NCBI RefSeq assembly: GCF_048268305.1
Contig: NZ_JBLWVT010000007.1
Location: 248,001 to 312,000, forward strand
Source: Pseudodonghicola sp048268305
GTDB taxonomy: Bacteria > Pseudomonadota > Alphaproteobacteria > Rhodobacterales > Rhodobacteraceae
Direction: 5' to 3'
Length of the DNA stretch: 64,000 nucleotides
Made by a program: the position numbers and the translations under genes. Shown here one piece after another: positions 7,874 to 16,171 of the stretch. The notes under the pieces are model-generated. The model worked only from the letters and a program-made list of their open reading frames with translations. It was not told where the DNA came from and searched no databases. The first letter of the stretch is position 1. Each line of letters begins with the position of its first letter.

Positions 7874-9076
7874 TCAGCTGAGGCTGGCACAGAACGCGGC
7901 GATACGGGCGCAGGCCTGTTTCAGGTTCTCGTCCGAAGTGGCATAGCTGATGCGGAAGTTCGGGCTGAGGCCGAAGGCGGCGCCGAACACCACCGCGACG
8001 TCCTTTTCTTCCAGCAGCGCCTTGGCGAAGGCCTCGTCGTTTTCGATCTTGGTGCCGGCCGGCGTGGTCTTGCCGATCAGACCGGCGATCGAGGGATAGA
8101 CGTAGAAGGCGCCCTCGGGCATCGGGCAGGTGATGCCGTCGATCGCGTTCAGCGCGGCCACCACCATGTCGCGGCGGCGTTTGAAGATGGCGTTGTTGGG
8201 CTCCAGGAAGTCCTGGGTGCCGTTCAGCGCCTCGACCGCCGCCCATTGGCTGATGGTGCAGGGGTTCGAGGTCGATTGCGACTGGATCTTGCGCATCGCC
8301 GCGATCAGCACTTCCGGGCCGCCGGCATAGCCGATCCGCCAGCCGGTCATCGCATAGGCCTTGGAGACGCCGTTGCAGGTGAGCGTGCGGTCGTAGAGCG
8401 CCGGTTCGATCTGCGCCGGGGAGACGAATTCGAAACCGTCGTAGACCAGATGTTCATACATGTCGTCCGACATGATCCAGACATGCGGGTGCTTCAGCAG
8501 AACGTCGGTCAGCGCCTTCAGCTCGTCCTTGCTGTAGGCGGCGCCGGTCGGGTTCGAGGGCGAGTTGAAGATGAACCATTTGGTCTTGGGGGTGATCGCC
8601 GCCTCGAGCTGATCCGGGGTCAGCTTGAAGGCGTTTTCCAGCGTGGTCTCGATCGCAACCGGGGTGCCGCCGGCGAGCAGCACCATATCCGGATAGCTGA
8701 CCCAATAGGGGGCGGGGATGATCACCTCGTCGCCCGGGTTCAGGGTGGCCATCAGCGCGTTATAGAGGATCTGCTTGCCGCCGGTGCCGACGCTGATCTG
8801 TTTCGGCGTGTATTTCAGCCCGTTCTCGCGCTCGAACTTGGCGCAGATCGCCTGCTTCAGCTCCATCAGCCCGTCGGGGGCGGTGTATTTCGTCTTGCCG
8901 GCCTGGATCGCGGCGATGGCGGCGGCCTTGATATTGTCGGGCGTATCGAAGTCCGGTTCGCCCGCACCCAGGCCGATCACGTCACGGCCGGCGGCCTTGA
9001 GTTCCGCCGCGAGGGTAGTGACCGCCACGGTGGGCGACGGTTTGACACGGGAGAGGGTCGTGGACAGGAAACTCAT
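7874..9076 (-). CDS. aspC: pyridoxal phosphate aspartate (class I) aminotransferase
   Basis: Transfers the amino group between aspartate and 2-oxoglutarate; many alphaproteobacterial members also act on prephenate. The 400-residue protein has G-A-G-E-P-D-F-D-T-P near the N-terminus, the substrate/PLP asparagine in S-P-S-N-P-T-G-A-A-Y, the PLP lysine in C-N-G-V-S-K-A-Y-A-M-T-G-W-R-I-G, and the C-terminal arginine in F-R-I-S-Y-A-T-S. The open frame extends 86 codons upstream, but the ATG at 9074-9076 gives the family's usual MSFLSTTLSRVKPSPT start. The 152-base gap to the divergent Xre gene probably holds both promoters. Confidence 0.95.
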   Translation of the reverse strand: MSFLSTTLSRVKPSPTVAVTTLAAELKAAGRDVIGLGAGEPDFDTPDNIKAAAIAAIQAGKTKYTAPDGLMELKQAICAKFERENGLKYTPKQISVGTGGKQILYNALMATLNPGDEVIIPAPYWVSYPDMVLLAGGTPVAIETTLENAFKLTPDQLEAAITPKTKWFIFNSPSNPTGAAYSKDELKALTDVLLKHPHVWIMSDDMYEHLVYDGFEFVSPAQIEPALYDRTLTCNGVSKAYAMTGWRIGYAGGPEVLIAAMRKIQSQSTSNPCTISQWAAVEALNGTQDFLEPNNAIFKRRRDMVVAALNAIDGITCPMPEGAFYVYPSIAGLIGKTTPAGTKIENDEAFAKALLEEKDVAVVFGAAFGLSPNFRISYATSDENLKQACARIAAFCASLS

Positions 9077-9228
9077 GAGAGGGCCTCGGTTTGAATGTTT
9101 CGCGCGTCTGTCATAGGGTGAGGCAGGAAGGCGATCAACCCGCACCGATGCGATCGGGGTGGCAAGCGGGGTTGCGCCCAGAGCCGGGGTAGCCGGATCG
9201 ACCCGGACGCGATCAGTGGGAGAGGGAT

Positions 9229-9630
9229 ATGAGCGAGGCGGAGGACGACTGGTTCGGACCGGAGGCTGCGACCTTTGGCGACCGGGTGGCCGGCGCGCGG
9301 GAGGCGGCGGGCATGAGCCAGGCGCAATTGGCAAGGCGGCTGGGGGTCCGGCACGGCACGATCCGATCCTGGGAAGAGGATCTGTCCGAGCCGCGTGCCA
9401 ACAAGCTGTCGATGATGGCCGGGCTGTTGAATGTGTCGATCATGTGGTTGCTGACGGGCGAAGGCGATGGCATGACGGCGCCGGCGGATGAATTGGCCGA
9501 GGACGGCCGTGATCTGAGACCTTTGGTGGCCGAAATGCGCGCGCTGCAGACCGAAATGCGCGCCATGGCCGAGCGGGCGGCGCGGCTGGAGAAAAAGCTG
9601 CGTGCCTTGATGGAACGGGAACGGACATGA
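9229..9630 (+). CDS. Xre-family helix-turn-helix regulator
   Basis: 133 residues. An HTH_3 domain lies at about 16-72, with the recognition region S-Q-A-Q-L-A-R-R-L-G-V-R-H-G-T-I-R-S-W-E and the closing A-G-L-L-N-V-S-I-M-W-L-L-T-G-E. After a linker the C-terminus (about 90-133) is a charged heptad-like helix (M-R-A-L-Q-T-E-M-R-A-M-A-E-R-A) that probably forms a coiled coil. The stop overlaps the start of sdhE (ATGA), so the two are co-translated. What it regulates is not visible. Confidence 0.9.
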   Translation: MSEAEDDWFGPEAATFGDRVAGAREAAGMSQAQLARRLGVRHGTIRSWEEDLSEPRANKLSMMAGLLNVSIMWLLTGEGDGMTAPADELAEDGRDLRPLVAEMRALQTEMRAMAERAARLEKKLRALMERERT

Positions 9631-9884
9631 GCGAGACGAGAGAAATCCGCATCAAGCGGCTGAAGATGCGGTCGATGCGGCGCGGCATCAAGGAGATGGA
9701 CCTGATTCTTCAGGCCTATGCGGCGGGGCGGCTGGAGGCGATGACGCCGGCAGAGCTCGATCTCTATGAGGCGCTGCTCGATGAAAACGACCAGGATCTG
9801 TACCAATGGGTCACTGGTCAGGTTCAGCCGCCGGCGGCGCTGGCCGGTTTGATCCATGAAATTTCCATGACTTTTCAAGGGTAA
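9627..9884 (+). CDS. sdhE: succinate dehydrogenase flavin assembly factor SdhE
   Basis: Small helical protein that promotes covalent FAD attachment to SdhA. The 85-residue sequence contains the family signature R-R-G-I-K-E-M-D (the RGxxExD motif, about 19-25), followed by D-L-I-L and the conserved D-L-Y-E-A-L-L-D-E-N-D-Q-D-L-Y-Q-W middle. The start ATG overlaps the upstream regulator stop. The sdh genes themselves are not in the window. Confidence 0.93.
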   Translation: MSETREIRIKRLKMRSMRRGIKEMDLILQAYAAGRLEAMTPAELDLYEALLDENDQDLYQWVTGQVQPPAALAGLIHEISMTFQG

Positions 9885-9987
9885 GGCCGGTTTCCGCCAG
9901 TGGCGGTCTCGGGTCGTGTGAGATTTAACCGAATTTTCGGGATTTCCCCTCACCCTTGTCTCCAAGCAGTTAGATGTGGAGAGACAG

Positions 9988-10485
9988 ATGAGTATGGAAA
10001 TGAAGGTGAGCCTTGCCTCGCGCAAGGGCTTCATGACGGGGTACCTGGAATCGTTGGCTCTGGTCGAGCGGCTGCACCGGCTGCTTCTGGACGTCATCAA
10101 GGATGAGTTCGAACGCGTCGGGATCCTCGAAATCAATGCCGTGCAGGGGCTTTTGCTGTTCAATATCGGCGATAACGAGGTGACTGCCGGCGAATTGAAG
10201 AGCCGCGGCTACTATCAGGGCAGCAATGTCAGCTATAACCTGAAGAAGCTGGTCGAGATGGGGTATATGCACCACCAGCGCTGCGAGATCGACCGCCGTT
10301 CGGTGCGGGTTCGGCTGACCCAGCAGGGGCGGCAGATTCGCGATGTGGTCGGTGATCTCTTCCTGCGCCATGCCGAAGGGCTGGAGGAAAAGGGCGTGAT
10401 CACCGCCGCCGGGATCGAGGATATCACCGGCACGCTGAAGCGGATGGAACGCTATTGGTCGGACCAGATCCGCTATATCTACTGA
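9988..10485 (+). CDS. ldtR: LdtR-like MarR-family winged-helix regulator
   Basis: 165 residues with a single winged helix domain: helices E-I-N-A-V-Q-G-L-L-L-F-N, the recognition helix S-N-V-S-Y-N-L-K-K-L-V-E-M-G-Y, and the wing D-R-R-S-V-R-V-R-L-T-Q-Q-G-R. The S-R-G-Y-Y-Q-G-S-N-V block is what I associate with LdtR, which in Rhizobiales regulates L,D-transpeptidase and stress genes. That role here is inference. The ATG at 9988 is chosen because a GGAGA lies 5 bases upstream; a GTG at 9976 would place the ribosome site inside the gene. The preceding 9885-9987 gap contains an AT-rich stretch near 9919-9950 suitable for a promoter. Confidence 0.85.
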   Translation: MSMEMKVSLASRKGFMTGYLESLALVERLHRLLLDVIKDEFERVGILEINAVQGLLLFNIGDNEVTAGELKSRGYYQGSNVSYNLKKLVEMGYMHHQRCEIDRRSVRVRLTQQGRQIRDVVGDLFLRHAEGLEEKGVITAAGIEDITGTLKRMERYWSDQIRYIY

Positions 10486-10494
10486 CATCAGGGT

Positions 10495-11271
10495 TCAGCC
10501 CGGGTGCCCCGGCTGCGTGGGCGCCCGCAACAGGCTGATCGCGCGCGGGCGCAATTCGCGCAACAGCTTGCGCCGCATGGCGCCTTCGTAATCCTCGAAT
10601 CCGCGGGCGATTTCGAGAAAGGCGCCAGGGCCGTGCAGCACCTGGTCGCGATAGAACCCTTCGACATCGGCCTGATCCGGCCCGTCGAGCGGCGCGACCA
10701 CCAGCCCGTTGACCACCACCTCATCGAAGGGAAAGGCGGCATAGGCCTCGGCGGGGCCGAAGCCCTCGTTGTTGATGCCGTCGCCCGCCATGTCGAGGGT
10801 TCGCATCAGGCAGTCAGGTGCCCGGGCGAGCAGGCCGGCGCCATAGCCCAGGGCATATCCCATCGCGGTGGGGAATTCGGTTTCGCTGCGCCGTGACTGG
10901 CGGATGATCTCTGCCAGGGCCAGCAGATCATCCTGGGTTTCGATCAGGCGCCAGTCGGACAGCAGCCTCTGCTTGTCGCGTCCGCTCCATTCATAGGCGG
11001 CGATGGCGACGGGGGCGGGCGCGGCGAAGACGGCGGCCGCCACCTCGGGAGCGAGCAGCGCCGCCGTCAGCCCCTGGCGTTGCAGCGCATCCTCGCGCGG
11101 GTCGACCGAGCTTGAGACATCCATGGCCAGCACCAGCGCCTGCCGGCAAGGGGCGGCATCGGCACCGCCGGCGGCCAGCGCCAGGACGCCGGCCAGGAGG
11201 CTGGCGCTCAGCTTACCAATGGCCGGTGTTCTCCATGCTGGCCCAGGGTTCGGCAGGCTCCAGCGCGCCAC
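10495..11271 (-). CDS. DUF1194 (von Willebrand A-like) secreted protein
   Basis: The body matches DUF1194: C-R-Q-A-L-V-L-A-M-D-V-S-S-S-V-D begins a VWA-type Rossmann fold with a D-x-S-x-S metal site, followed later by D-M-A-G-D-G-I-N-N-E-G. An N-terminal hydrophobic stretch (K-L-S-A-S-L-L-A-G-V-L-A-L-A-A-G-G-A-D-A) is a signal peptide, so the protein is periplasmic. The start is uncertain: no ATG lies near the signal peptide. The GTG at 11269-11271 gives a 39-residue leader, but it lies inside the glyoxalase gene, overlapping its last 59 bases. Confidence 0.8.
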   Translation of the reverse strand: MARWSLPNPGPAWRTPAIGKLSASLLAGVLALAAGGADAAPCRQALVLAMDVSSSVDPREDALQRQGLTAALLAPEVAAAVFAAPAPVAIAAYEWSGRDKQRLLSDWRLIETQDDLLALAEIIRQSRRSETEFPTAMGYALGYGAGLLARAPDCLMRTLDMAGDGINNEGFGPAEAYAAFPFDEVVVNGLVVAPLDGPDQADVEGFYRDQVLHGPGAFLEIARGFEDYEGAMRRKLLRELRPRAISLLRAPTQPGHPG

Positions 11272-11641
11272 CGTTCTGCAGCAGTTCGATCGAGATATTG
11301 TCGGGCGAGCGGACAAAGGCCATGTGCCCGTCGCGCGGCGGCCGGTTGATGGTGATGCCCGCATCCATCAGCGTCTGGCAGGTGGCATAGATATCGTCGA
11401 CCCCATAGGCGAGATGGCCGAAATGCCGGCTGTCGCTGGGCAGGCCCTCGTCGCCATCCCAGTTATAGGTCAGTTCGATCGGGCAGTCCTCCTGGCCGGG
11501 AGGGGCCATGAAGACCAGGGAAAACCGTCCGCCCTCGCTGTCGATCTGGCGGGTCTTCTTCAACCCGAGAAGTTCATAGAAGGCCATGGATTTTTCCAGA
11601 TCCTTCACGCGCACCATCGTGTGCAGGTATTTCAGCGCCAT
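11213..11641 (-). CDS. gloA: lactoylglutathione lyase (glyoxalase I)
   Basis: Converts the methylglyoxal-glutathione hemithioacetal to S-lactoylglutathione. The 142-residue protein is a two-module VOC fold with the four metal ligands in the expected places: H7 in Y-L-H-T-M-V-R-V, E in I-E-L-T-Y-N-W (about 56), H in H-F-G-H-L-A-Y-G-V (about 75), and E in N-I-S-I-E-L-L-Q (about 121). N-terminal F-Y-E-L-L-G-L is also typical. The 3' end overlaps the start of the DUF1194 gene, suggesting a two-gene operon. Confidence 0.93.
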   Translation of the reverse strand: MALKYLHTMVRVKDLEKSMAFYELLGLKKTRQIDSEGGRFSLVFMAPPGQEDCPIELTYNWDGDEGLPSDSRHFGHLAYGVDDIYATCQTLMDAGITINRPPRDGHMAFVRSPDNISIELLQNGGALEPAEPWASMENTGHW

Positions 11642-11715
11642 CAGGCAGCTCCGTTCCTTGGTTGCAGCTTTGCCCCGAGCTTAACGCCTTGCGCCCCCAT
11701 GTCGAGCGTGGCGGT

Positions 11716-13131
11716 TCAGAAGGCGGACTGAATGCCGAAATTCACGCCCAGCCGATCAGCATCATAGAGCGAAATGTTGCTATAGGTGCGCGAGGCGCTG
11801 ATCTGCATGGTCGGGTTGAACCCGTAATAGTCGATCTGGCGGAAGATCATGGTGAAATCCGCCTGTACCCGATCGTCGCTGCGCCCGTCCGGACTGTGGG
11901 GCGAGAAGTCATAGGACCGGTTGCGCGCCCAGAGGCCAAGCTGCACCGTGGCGCCGGCCAGGGGTTTTGCCAGCGTCAGCGCCGCCCTGAGCCCGAACTC
12001 GTCGAATTCGTCGGCGGCATAGGAGGAGGTCGCCCGCGCCAGCGTCGCATTGGTCCAGAGTGTGGCGCCGTTCAGCACCCGGGTGGTATGGGAGACATCC
12101 AGCCGCAGGATGTCGCTGTCGCTGGTGGCGATCCCGTCCTGATGTTCGCCGGCGAGCCGCAGGTCGATCTTGTCGCCCGATCTGAGACGATAGGACTGTC
12201 CGCTGCCCAGCCGGTAGAAGCGCAGATATTCCTCGCCGCCGTACCAGACCTGTCCCAGATCGCCGGACAGCCGGTATTCGCCGCGCCCGCCCCAGTTCAG
12301 CCCGCGAAAGCTGTAGCCCAGCGAATAGCTGGCATAGTCGAAATCGCTGCCCTTGGCACCGGGGGCGATGGATTTGGCTTCGTTCGACAGGGTGTAATGG
12401 TGCAGATCGGCGGTGAAGATGATGTCGTGGGCCTGGGTTTCGGTTTCGGCAAGGCGATAGCGGGTGTTGAGCCCCAGCGCGTATTCCACCCCCGACAGCG
12501 CGCGGGAGGAGCCGCCAAGCTGGTATTCTGCCGGCCCGCCGAAGAATATCTCGGACAGCTGGTAGTTCAGGAAGGAATAGCGCGCCGAGGAGCCGTTGTT
12601 GATGTTCGAATCCGGCGTCACCGAAAACGACAGCTGCGCCGCCCAGGGGTTGCGCAGCCGGACATAGCGGAAATCCTCGACCGCCTTGCGGCTCAGCGCC
12701 TCGTTCGGGGCGTATTGGATGGCGCGGCGCAGCCACCATTGCGCCTGGGTGCGCTGGCCGTTCGACGACAAGGCCTGCGCCATGACCAGAGAGCTTGCGT
12801 ATTTCGCCCCGTCATCCGTCGAAAGCCGCCAGGCCAGCCGCGCCGATTGCTTGGCTTGATCGTATTGCCCCTGATCGCGGGCGGCGCGGGAATGGATCAG
12901 CAGCGCGGCGCGGTCCTGGGGGTTGCGACGGATCAGCGCCTGGGAAAATTGCAGCGCCTGGTTCGGATCGCCGCCGCGCAGCGCCATCCAGGCCGCCGCC
13001 CGCATCTGATCGGCGCTGAGTTCGATGCCCTGCGTCGGAACCGCCGCGAGCGGTCCTGTCATCAGCCCCGCCAGCACGGCCAGCGCGCAGGCCAAGGGGC
13101 GAAGACGGGGCAGGGGGCGCGGGCGGAGCAT
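11716..13131 (-). CDS. Slam-like outer-membrane lipoprotein exporter (TPR + DUF560-type barrel)
   Basis: 471 residues with a signal peptide (A-C-A-L-A-V-L-A-G-L-M-T-G-P-L-A-A). A TPR region follows at about 40-160 (repeats around M-A-L-R-G-G-D-P-N-Q-A-L and R-D-Q-G-Q-Y-D-Q-A-K), then a beta-rich C-terminal half that opens with S-V-T-P-D-S-N-I-N-N-G-S. That TPR-to-barrel layout and the P-D-S-N-I-N-N motif are hallmarks of Slam (surface lipoprotein assembly modulator, DUF560), which moves lipoproteins across the outer membrane. The last residues G-I-Q-S-A-F end in an aromatic, as expected for a barrel. The gene starts 7 bases after the lipoprotein gene at 13139, its probable cargo. Confidence 0.82.
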   Translation of the reverse strand: MLRPRPLPRLRPLACALAVLAGLMTGPLAAVPTQGIELSADQMRAAAWMALRGGDPNQALQFSQALIRRNPQDRAALLIHSRAARDQGQYDQAKQSARLAWRLSTDDGAKYASSLVMAQALSSNGQRTQAQWWLRRAIQYAPNEALSRKAVEDFRYVRLRNPWAAQLSFSVTPDSNINNGSSARYSFLNYQLSEIFFGGPAEYQLGGSSRALSGVEYALGLNTRYRLAETETQAHDIIFTADLHHYTLSNEAKSIAPGAKGSDFDYASYSLGYSFRGLNWGGRGEYRLSGDLGQVWYGGEEYLRFYRLGSGQSYRLRSGDKIDLRLAGEHQDGIATSDSDILRLDVSHTTRVLNGATLWTNATLARATSSYAADEFDEFGLRAALTLAKPLAGATVQLGLWARNRSYDFSPHSPDGRSDDRVQADFTMIFRQIDYYGFNPTMQISASRTYSNISLYDADRLGVNFGIQSAF

Positions 13132-13138
13132 CGCCGGC

Positions 13139-14131
13139 TCAGTCGCGATAGACGATGAAGCCGCTGGTGTCGCGCACCGTATCCGCCACCGGATCGACCG
13201 AATTCTCCAGCACCACGACGCCGACGATCTGATCGGCCTTGTCCCCCGAGACGATGGCGTAATATTTGCCCTGCTCGAAGGGGCGAAGCGTGCCGCTGCT
13301 GTCGGTATAGAAGCTCTGCACCTGGCCCAGCATTTCGCCATTCTTGTCCATCACGCCGGGGCCGACGGTGAAGGTCGCCACCGGATAGCTGCGCAGGCTG
13401 ATGCCCTCGGCGGTTTCGATCCGCCTCAGCACCGTGCTGGTGATGTCCTTGCCGTTGATGTCATAGATCTTGCGGTTGCTGATGGTGCCGCTGACCGCAT
13501 CGCCGCGCCCGCCGGTCGAGGCGTTGAAATCGTTGAAGTCGATGGCGATCTCGATATCGGCGCTGGAATATTCCAGCCCGCCCGCGCCGTTGAAGTCGCG
13601 CAGCCCCGCCATCACCCCATTATAGATCGCCTGGCCGGAATTGGGCAGGGTCACGCCTTCGTTGCGCTGATAGACGAAGCCGCCGAAGCCGTAATCGGCA
13701 TAGGCGCCGGTGCGCACGATGGCGAATTCGGTGCGCCCGGTGCCGCCCTTGCTGACGCCATAGATCGCGCGATGGGTGAACTGGTTGACCGGCTTGCCGT
13801 TCTGCGGATCGGTGAACTGCTGATCCGCCTCATAGACGTTATAGCCGCTGAGCGATCTGACCTTGGTGCCGCGCGAATATTCATTGTCGCCGTCGAAGGC
13901 GAGGTTGTCGACGGTGAAGGTATCCTTCTTGGCGTTATAGCGGATATTGCTGGCATAGCCGTTGCCGATATAGGCCGTCTCGGTCGAGGTCGGCTCGCTG
14001 CGCTTGATGGCGCTGGCGGGGGTGACGGTGTCAGGATCGGGCGGGGTCCCGGGATCGGCAAAGGGGTTGCTGCCGCCGCCGCATCCGGCCAATACCAAAA
14101 CGGCCGCTGTCGCGACGAAGAACCTGTTCAT
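13139..14131 (-). CDS. predicted surface lipoprotein, probable Slam cargo
   Basis: 330 residues. The lipobox L-V-L-A-G-C (Cys at about 17) is followed by GGGSN, a flexible glycine tether typical of exported lipoproteins. The body is strand-rich with many G, Y, T and D residues. The last third has a compact beta-barrel pattern (G-F-G-G-F-V-Y, A-D-I-E-I-A-I-D-F-N-D-F-N, D-A-V-S-G-T-I-S-N-R-K-I-Y-D-I-N-G-K), reminiscent of the C-lobe barrels of TbpB-, HpuA- or hemophilin-type proteins. The ligand is unknown. Start ATG 14129-14131; a longer frame upstream would precede the signal peptide. It is first in an operon with the Slam-like gene. Confidence 0.8.
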   Translation of the reverse strand: MNRFFVATAAVLVLAGCGGGSNPFADPGTPPDPDTVTPASAIKRSEPTSTETAYIGNGYASNIRYNAKKDTFTVDNLAFDGDNEYSRGTKVRSLSGYNVYEADQQFTDPQNGKPVNQFTHRAIYGVSKGGTGRTEFAIVRTGAYADYGFGGFVYQRNEGVTLPNSGQAIYNGVMAGLRDFNGAGGLEYSSADIEIAIDFNDFNASTGGRGDAVSGTISNRKIYDINGKDITSTVLRRIETAEGISLRSYPVATFTVGPGVMDKNGEMLGQVQSFYTDSSGTLRPFEQGKYYAIVSGDKADQIVGVVVLENSVDPVADTVRDTSGFIVYRD

Positions 14132-14331
14132 ACTGCCTGCCTCTGTTCTCTGATCCGGAACAAGTTTTGCCGCCAAGCATCTGTGAAATCGGCGAAAAGT
14201 CAATCTCGAATCCGTGATCCTTCAGGCTTTCGCAGCGAGGATGCGGAAATGCCATACCCGATCTTGCGGTTTTACCGGCGCTTCCGGCCAAGATATAGTG
14301 GACGCCGACTCAGAGAGAAAAGGAGCCCCCC

Positions 14332-15237
14332 ATGTCGCTGTCGCCCGAGCATCAGGCCGAGATTGACGATCTGCGCGCCCGGCCGCAGTCCACGCTGCGC
14401 AGCACCGCGCCGGGGATGGAGGGGCATCTCTATACCGCCTATCCGGTGCTGGACCACGGATTCGTGCGGGTCATCGACTATATGGGCGACGATGCGGCGA
14501 TCTGCCAGGCGGCGCGGGTCTCCTATGGCAAGGGCACCAAATCGGTGTCGAACGACGAGGGGCTGATCCGCTATCTGATGCGGCATTGGCATTCGACCCC
14601 CTTCGAGATGTGCGAGATCAAGCTGCACGTCAAACTGCCGGTCTTCGTGGCGCGGCAGTGGATTCGCCACCGCACCGCCAACGTCAACGAATATTCGGCG
14701 CGCTATTCGATCCTGGATCGCGAATTCTATATCCCCGCGCCGGAACATGTGGCGGCGCAATCGACGGTGAACAACCAGGGCCGCGGCGAATTGCTGGAAG
14801 GGGCGGAGGCCGCGCGCGTCCTCGAAATCCTCAAGGCCGACAGCGCGCGGGCCTATGACAATTACGAGGCGATGATTTCCCAGGATGGCCAGCAGGGCCT
14901 GGCCCGCGAACTGGCGCGGATGAACCTGCCCGCCAATATCTATACCCAATGGTATTGGAAGGTCGATCTGCACAACCTGTTCCATTTCCTGCGCCTGCGC
15001 GCCGACGCCCACGCCCAATACGAAATCCGGGTTTATGCCGAGGAGATCTGCAAGCTGGTCGCCGATTGGGTGCCCTTTGCCTATAAGGCCTTCGAGGATT
15101 ACCGCATGGGGGGAGCGACGCTGAGCGCCACAGCCCTTGATTGCATTCGCCGGATGGTGAAGGGTGAAGAGGTGAGTCAAGAAAACTCCGGCATGTCCAA
15201 GGGGGAGTGGCGGGAGTTCATGCAAGTGGTGGGGTGA
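14332..15237 (+). CDS. thyX: flavin-dependent thymidylate synthase ThyX
   Basis: Makes dTMP from dUMP with methylene-tetrahydrofolate and NADPH via FAD; active as a homotetramer. The 301-residue protein contains the ThyX signature R-H-R-T-A-N-V-N-E-Y-S-A-R at 112-124 (RHR followed by seven residues and Ser). R-Q-W before it and the N-L-F-H-F-L-R-L-R block near 220 are further family features. It is longer at the N-terminus than minimal ThyX (about 220 residues), as is common in alphaproteobacteria. An AGGAG lies upstream of the ATG. The DUF3800 gene begins 15 bases after the stop. Confidence 0.96.
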   Translation: MSLSPEHQAEIDDLRARPQSTLRSTAPGMEGHLYTAYPVLDHGFVRVIDYMGDDAAICQAARVSYGKGTKSVSNDEGLIRYLMRHWHSTPFEMCEIKLHVKLPVFVARQWIRHRTANVNEYSARYSILDREFYIPAPEHVAAQSTVNNQGRGELLEGAEAARVLEILKADSARAYDNYEAMISQDGQQGLARELARMNLPANIYTQWYWKVDLHNLFHFLRLRADAHAQYEIRVYAEEICKLVADWVPFAYKAFEDYRMGGATLSATALDCIRRMVKGEEVSQENSGMSKGEWREFMQVVG

Positions 15238-15252
15238 GGTGCCCGGAGTTGG

Positions 15253-16059
15253 ATGTCTTTTACAGTATATGTCGATGAAAGCGGCGAAGCCGGCATTGTA
15301 AAAGTGCGCGATGGTTTGAAGCCAGGTGCATCAAGGTATTTTGTGCTGGGTGCGATGGTGGCGCAGGACGCTGCCAAAATTCGAGCCAAAGAGGTATTGG
15401 GAGAAGTCAGGAAGACCATCTCAAAGAAGAAATGGAAGCATGCTACTGAATTGGATCATGCGTCCAAAGTTCTTCTTGCGCGGGAAATGTCTAAGCTGCA
15501 TGTTCGTTATTTTGCCGTCATTTCTAACAAGGTTACGCTCGGGGGATACAAGGACTTTATCGACGCAGATCCGCAGAAATATTACAATAAGTGTCTTTGC
15601 TATCTTCTGGAGAAAGTGTGTTCTTACCTGGCTAGGTTTAACGTCACCGAGAACGATGTTCGCGTTGTTCTCGAAGAACGAAATCACAACTATGATACTA
15701 TGCTAAGGTATCTGATGACGGTGAGGGACAAGCCCATATACCCTCAGTCCCGATCTCTCAAGTTGCTCAACCCTTTTTCAATTGTTGCTGTGAAGAAAGG
15801 TGAAGACGACTGTTTGGAGTTCGCGGATTTTGTTTCCCATGCGGTCTACCTTTGTGCCAACAAGACCCAGAACAACTATTTTATTCCTGAGCCAAGGTAC
15901 TTTTCGGAAATTTCGAAGCGCTTCGCTGGTGACGATAGGGGGCGAATACTTGGTGTCGGGTTGAAATGCATACATGATCTGACGAGTCTTGAGTTGGACG
16001 ACGATATTCAAGCATTGTTCAAAAACTCTCGGGCGCAGCTTCCAAAGCAACAACCATAA
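15253..16059 (+). CDS. DUF3800 domain protein, probably acquired
   Basis: 268 residues. DUF3800 is an RNase H-like fold family of unknown activity, often on mobile or defence-linked DNA. Seen here are the opening Y-V-D-E-S-G motif (6-11), a K-K-K-W-K-H-A-T-E-L block, the acidic V-V-L-E-E-R (about 138) and the closing D-D-C-L-E-F-A-D-F-V-S-H-A, which together could give a two-metal acidic site. The base composition is visibly more AT-rich than every neighbour, with many A/T-ending codons, a sign of transfer. It starts 15 bases after thyX and is followed by a foldable inverted repeat. Confidence 0.85.
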   Translation: MSFTVYVDESGEAGIVKVRDGLKPGASRYFVLGAMVAQDAAKIRAKEVLGEVRKTISKKKWKHATELDHASKVLLAREMSKLHVRYFAVISNKVTLGGYKDFIDADPQKYYNKCLCYLLEKVCSYLARFNVTENDVRVVLEERNHNYDTMLRYLMTVRDKPIYPQSRSLKLLNPFSIVAVKKGEDDCLEFADFVSHAVYLCANKTQNNYFIPEPRYFSEISKRFAGDDRGRILGVGLKCIHDLTSLELDDDIQALFKNSRAQLPKQQP

Positions 16060-16067
16060 GAGACTTA

Positions 16068-16171
16068 GCGCGCCGCAGGCGCGCACGCGCCCGACCCGCC
16101 CCGTCACGCCGTAGGCGTGCCTTCGGCACGACGCGGGCGCGTTCCGCACCCACCCTCGGGTCGGGCGCGTG
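16068..16171. repeat. nested inverted-repeat element after the DUF3800 gene
   Basis: A perfect 15-base inverted repeat, CACGCGCCCGACCCG (16084-16098) and CGGGTCGGGCGCGTG (16157-16171), encloses 58 bases. Inside are two overlapping hairpins, CACGCC-gta-GGCGTG (16105-16119) and CGTGCC-ttc-GGCACG (16116-16130), which are mutually exclusive. A further hairpin, GCGCGCC-gca-GGCGCGC, lies just before (about 16068-16084). No U-run follows, so it is not a standard terminator. It shares CCGACCCGCCCC with the element at 4963-5010. Confidence 0.75.
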
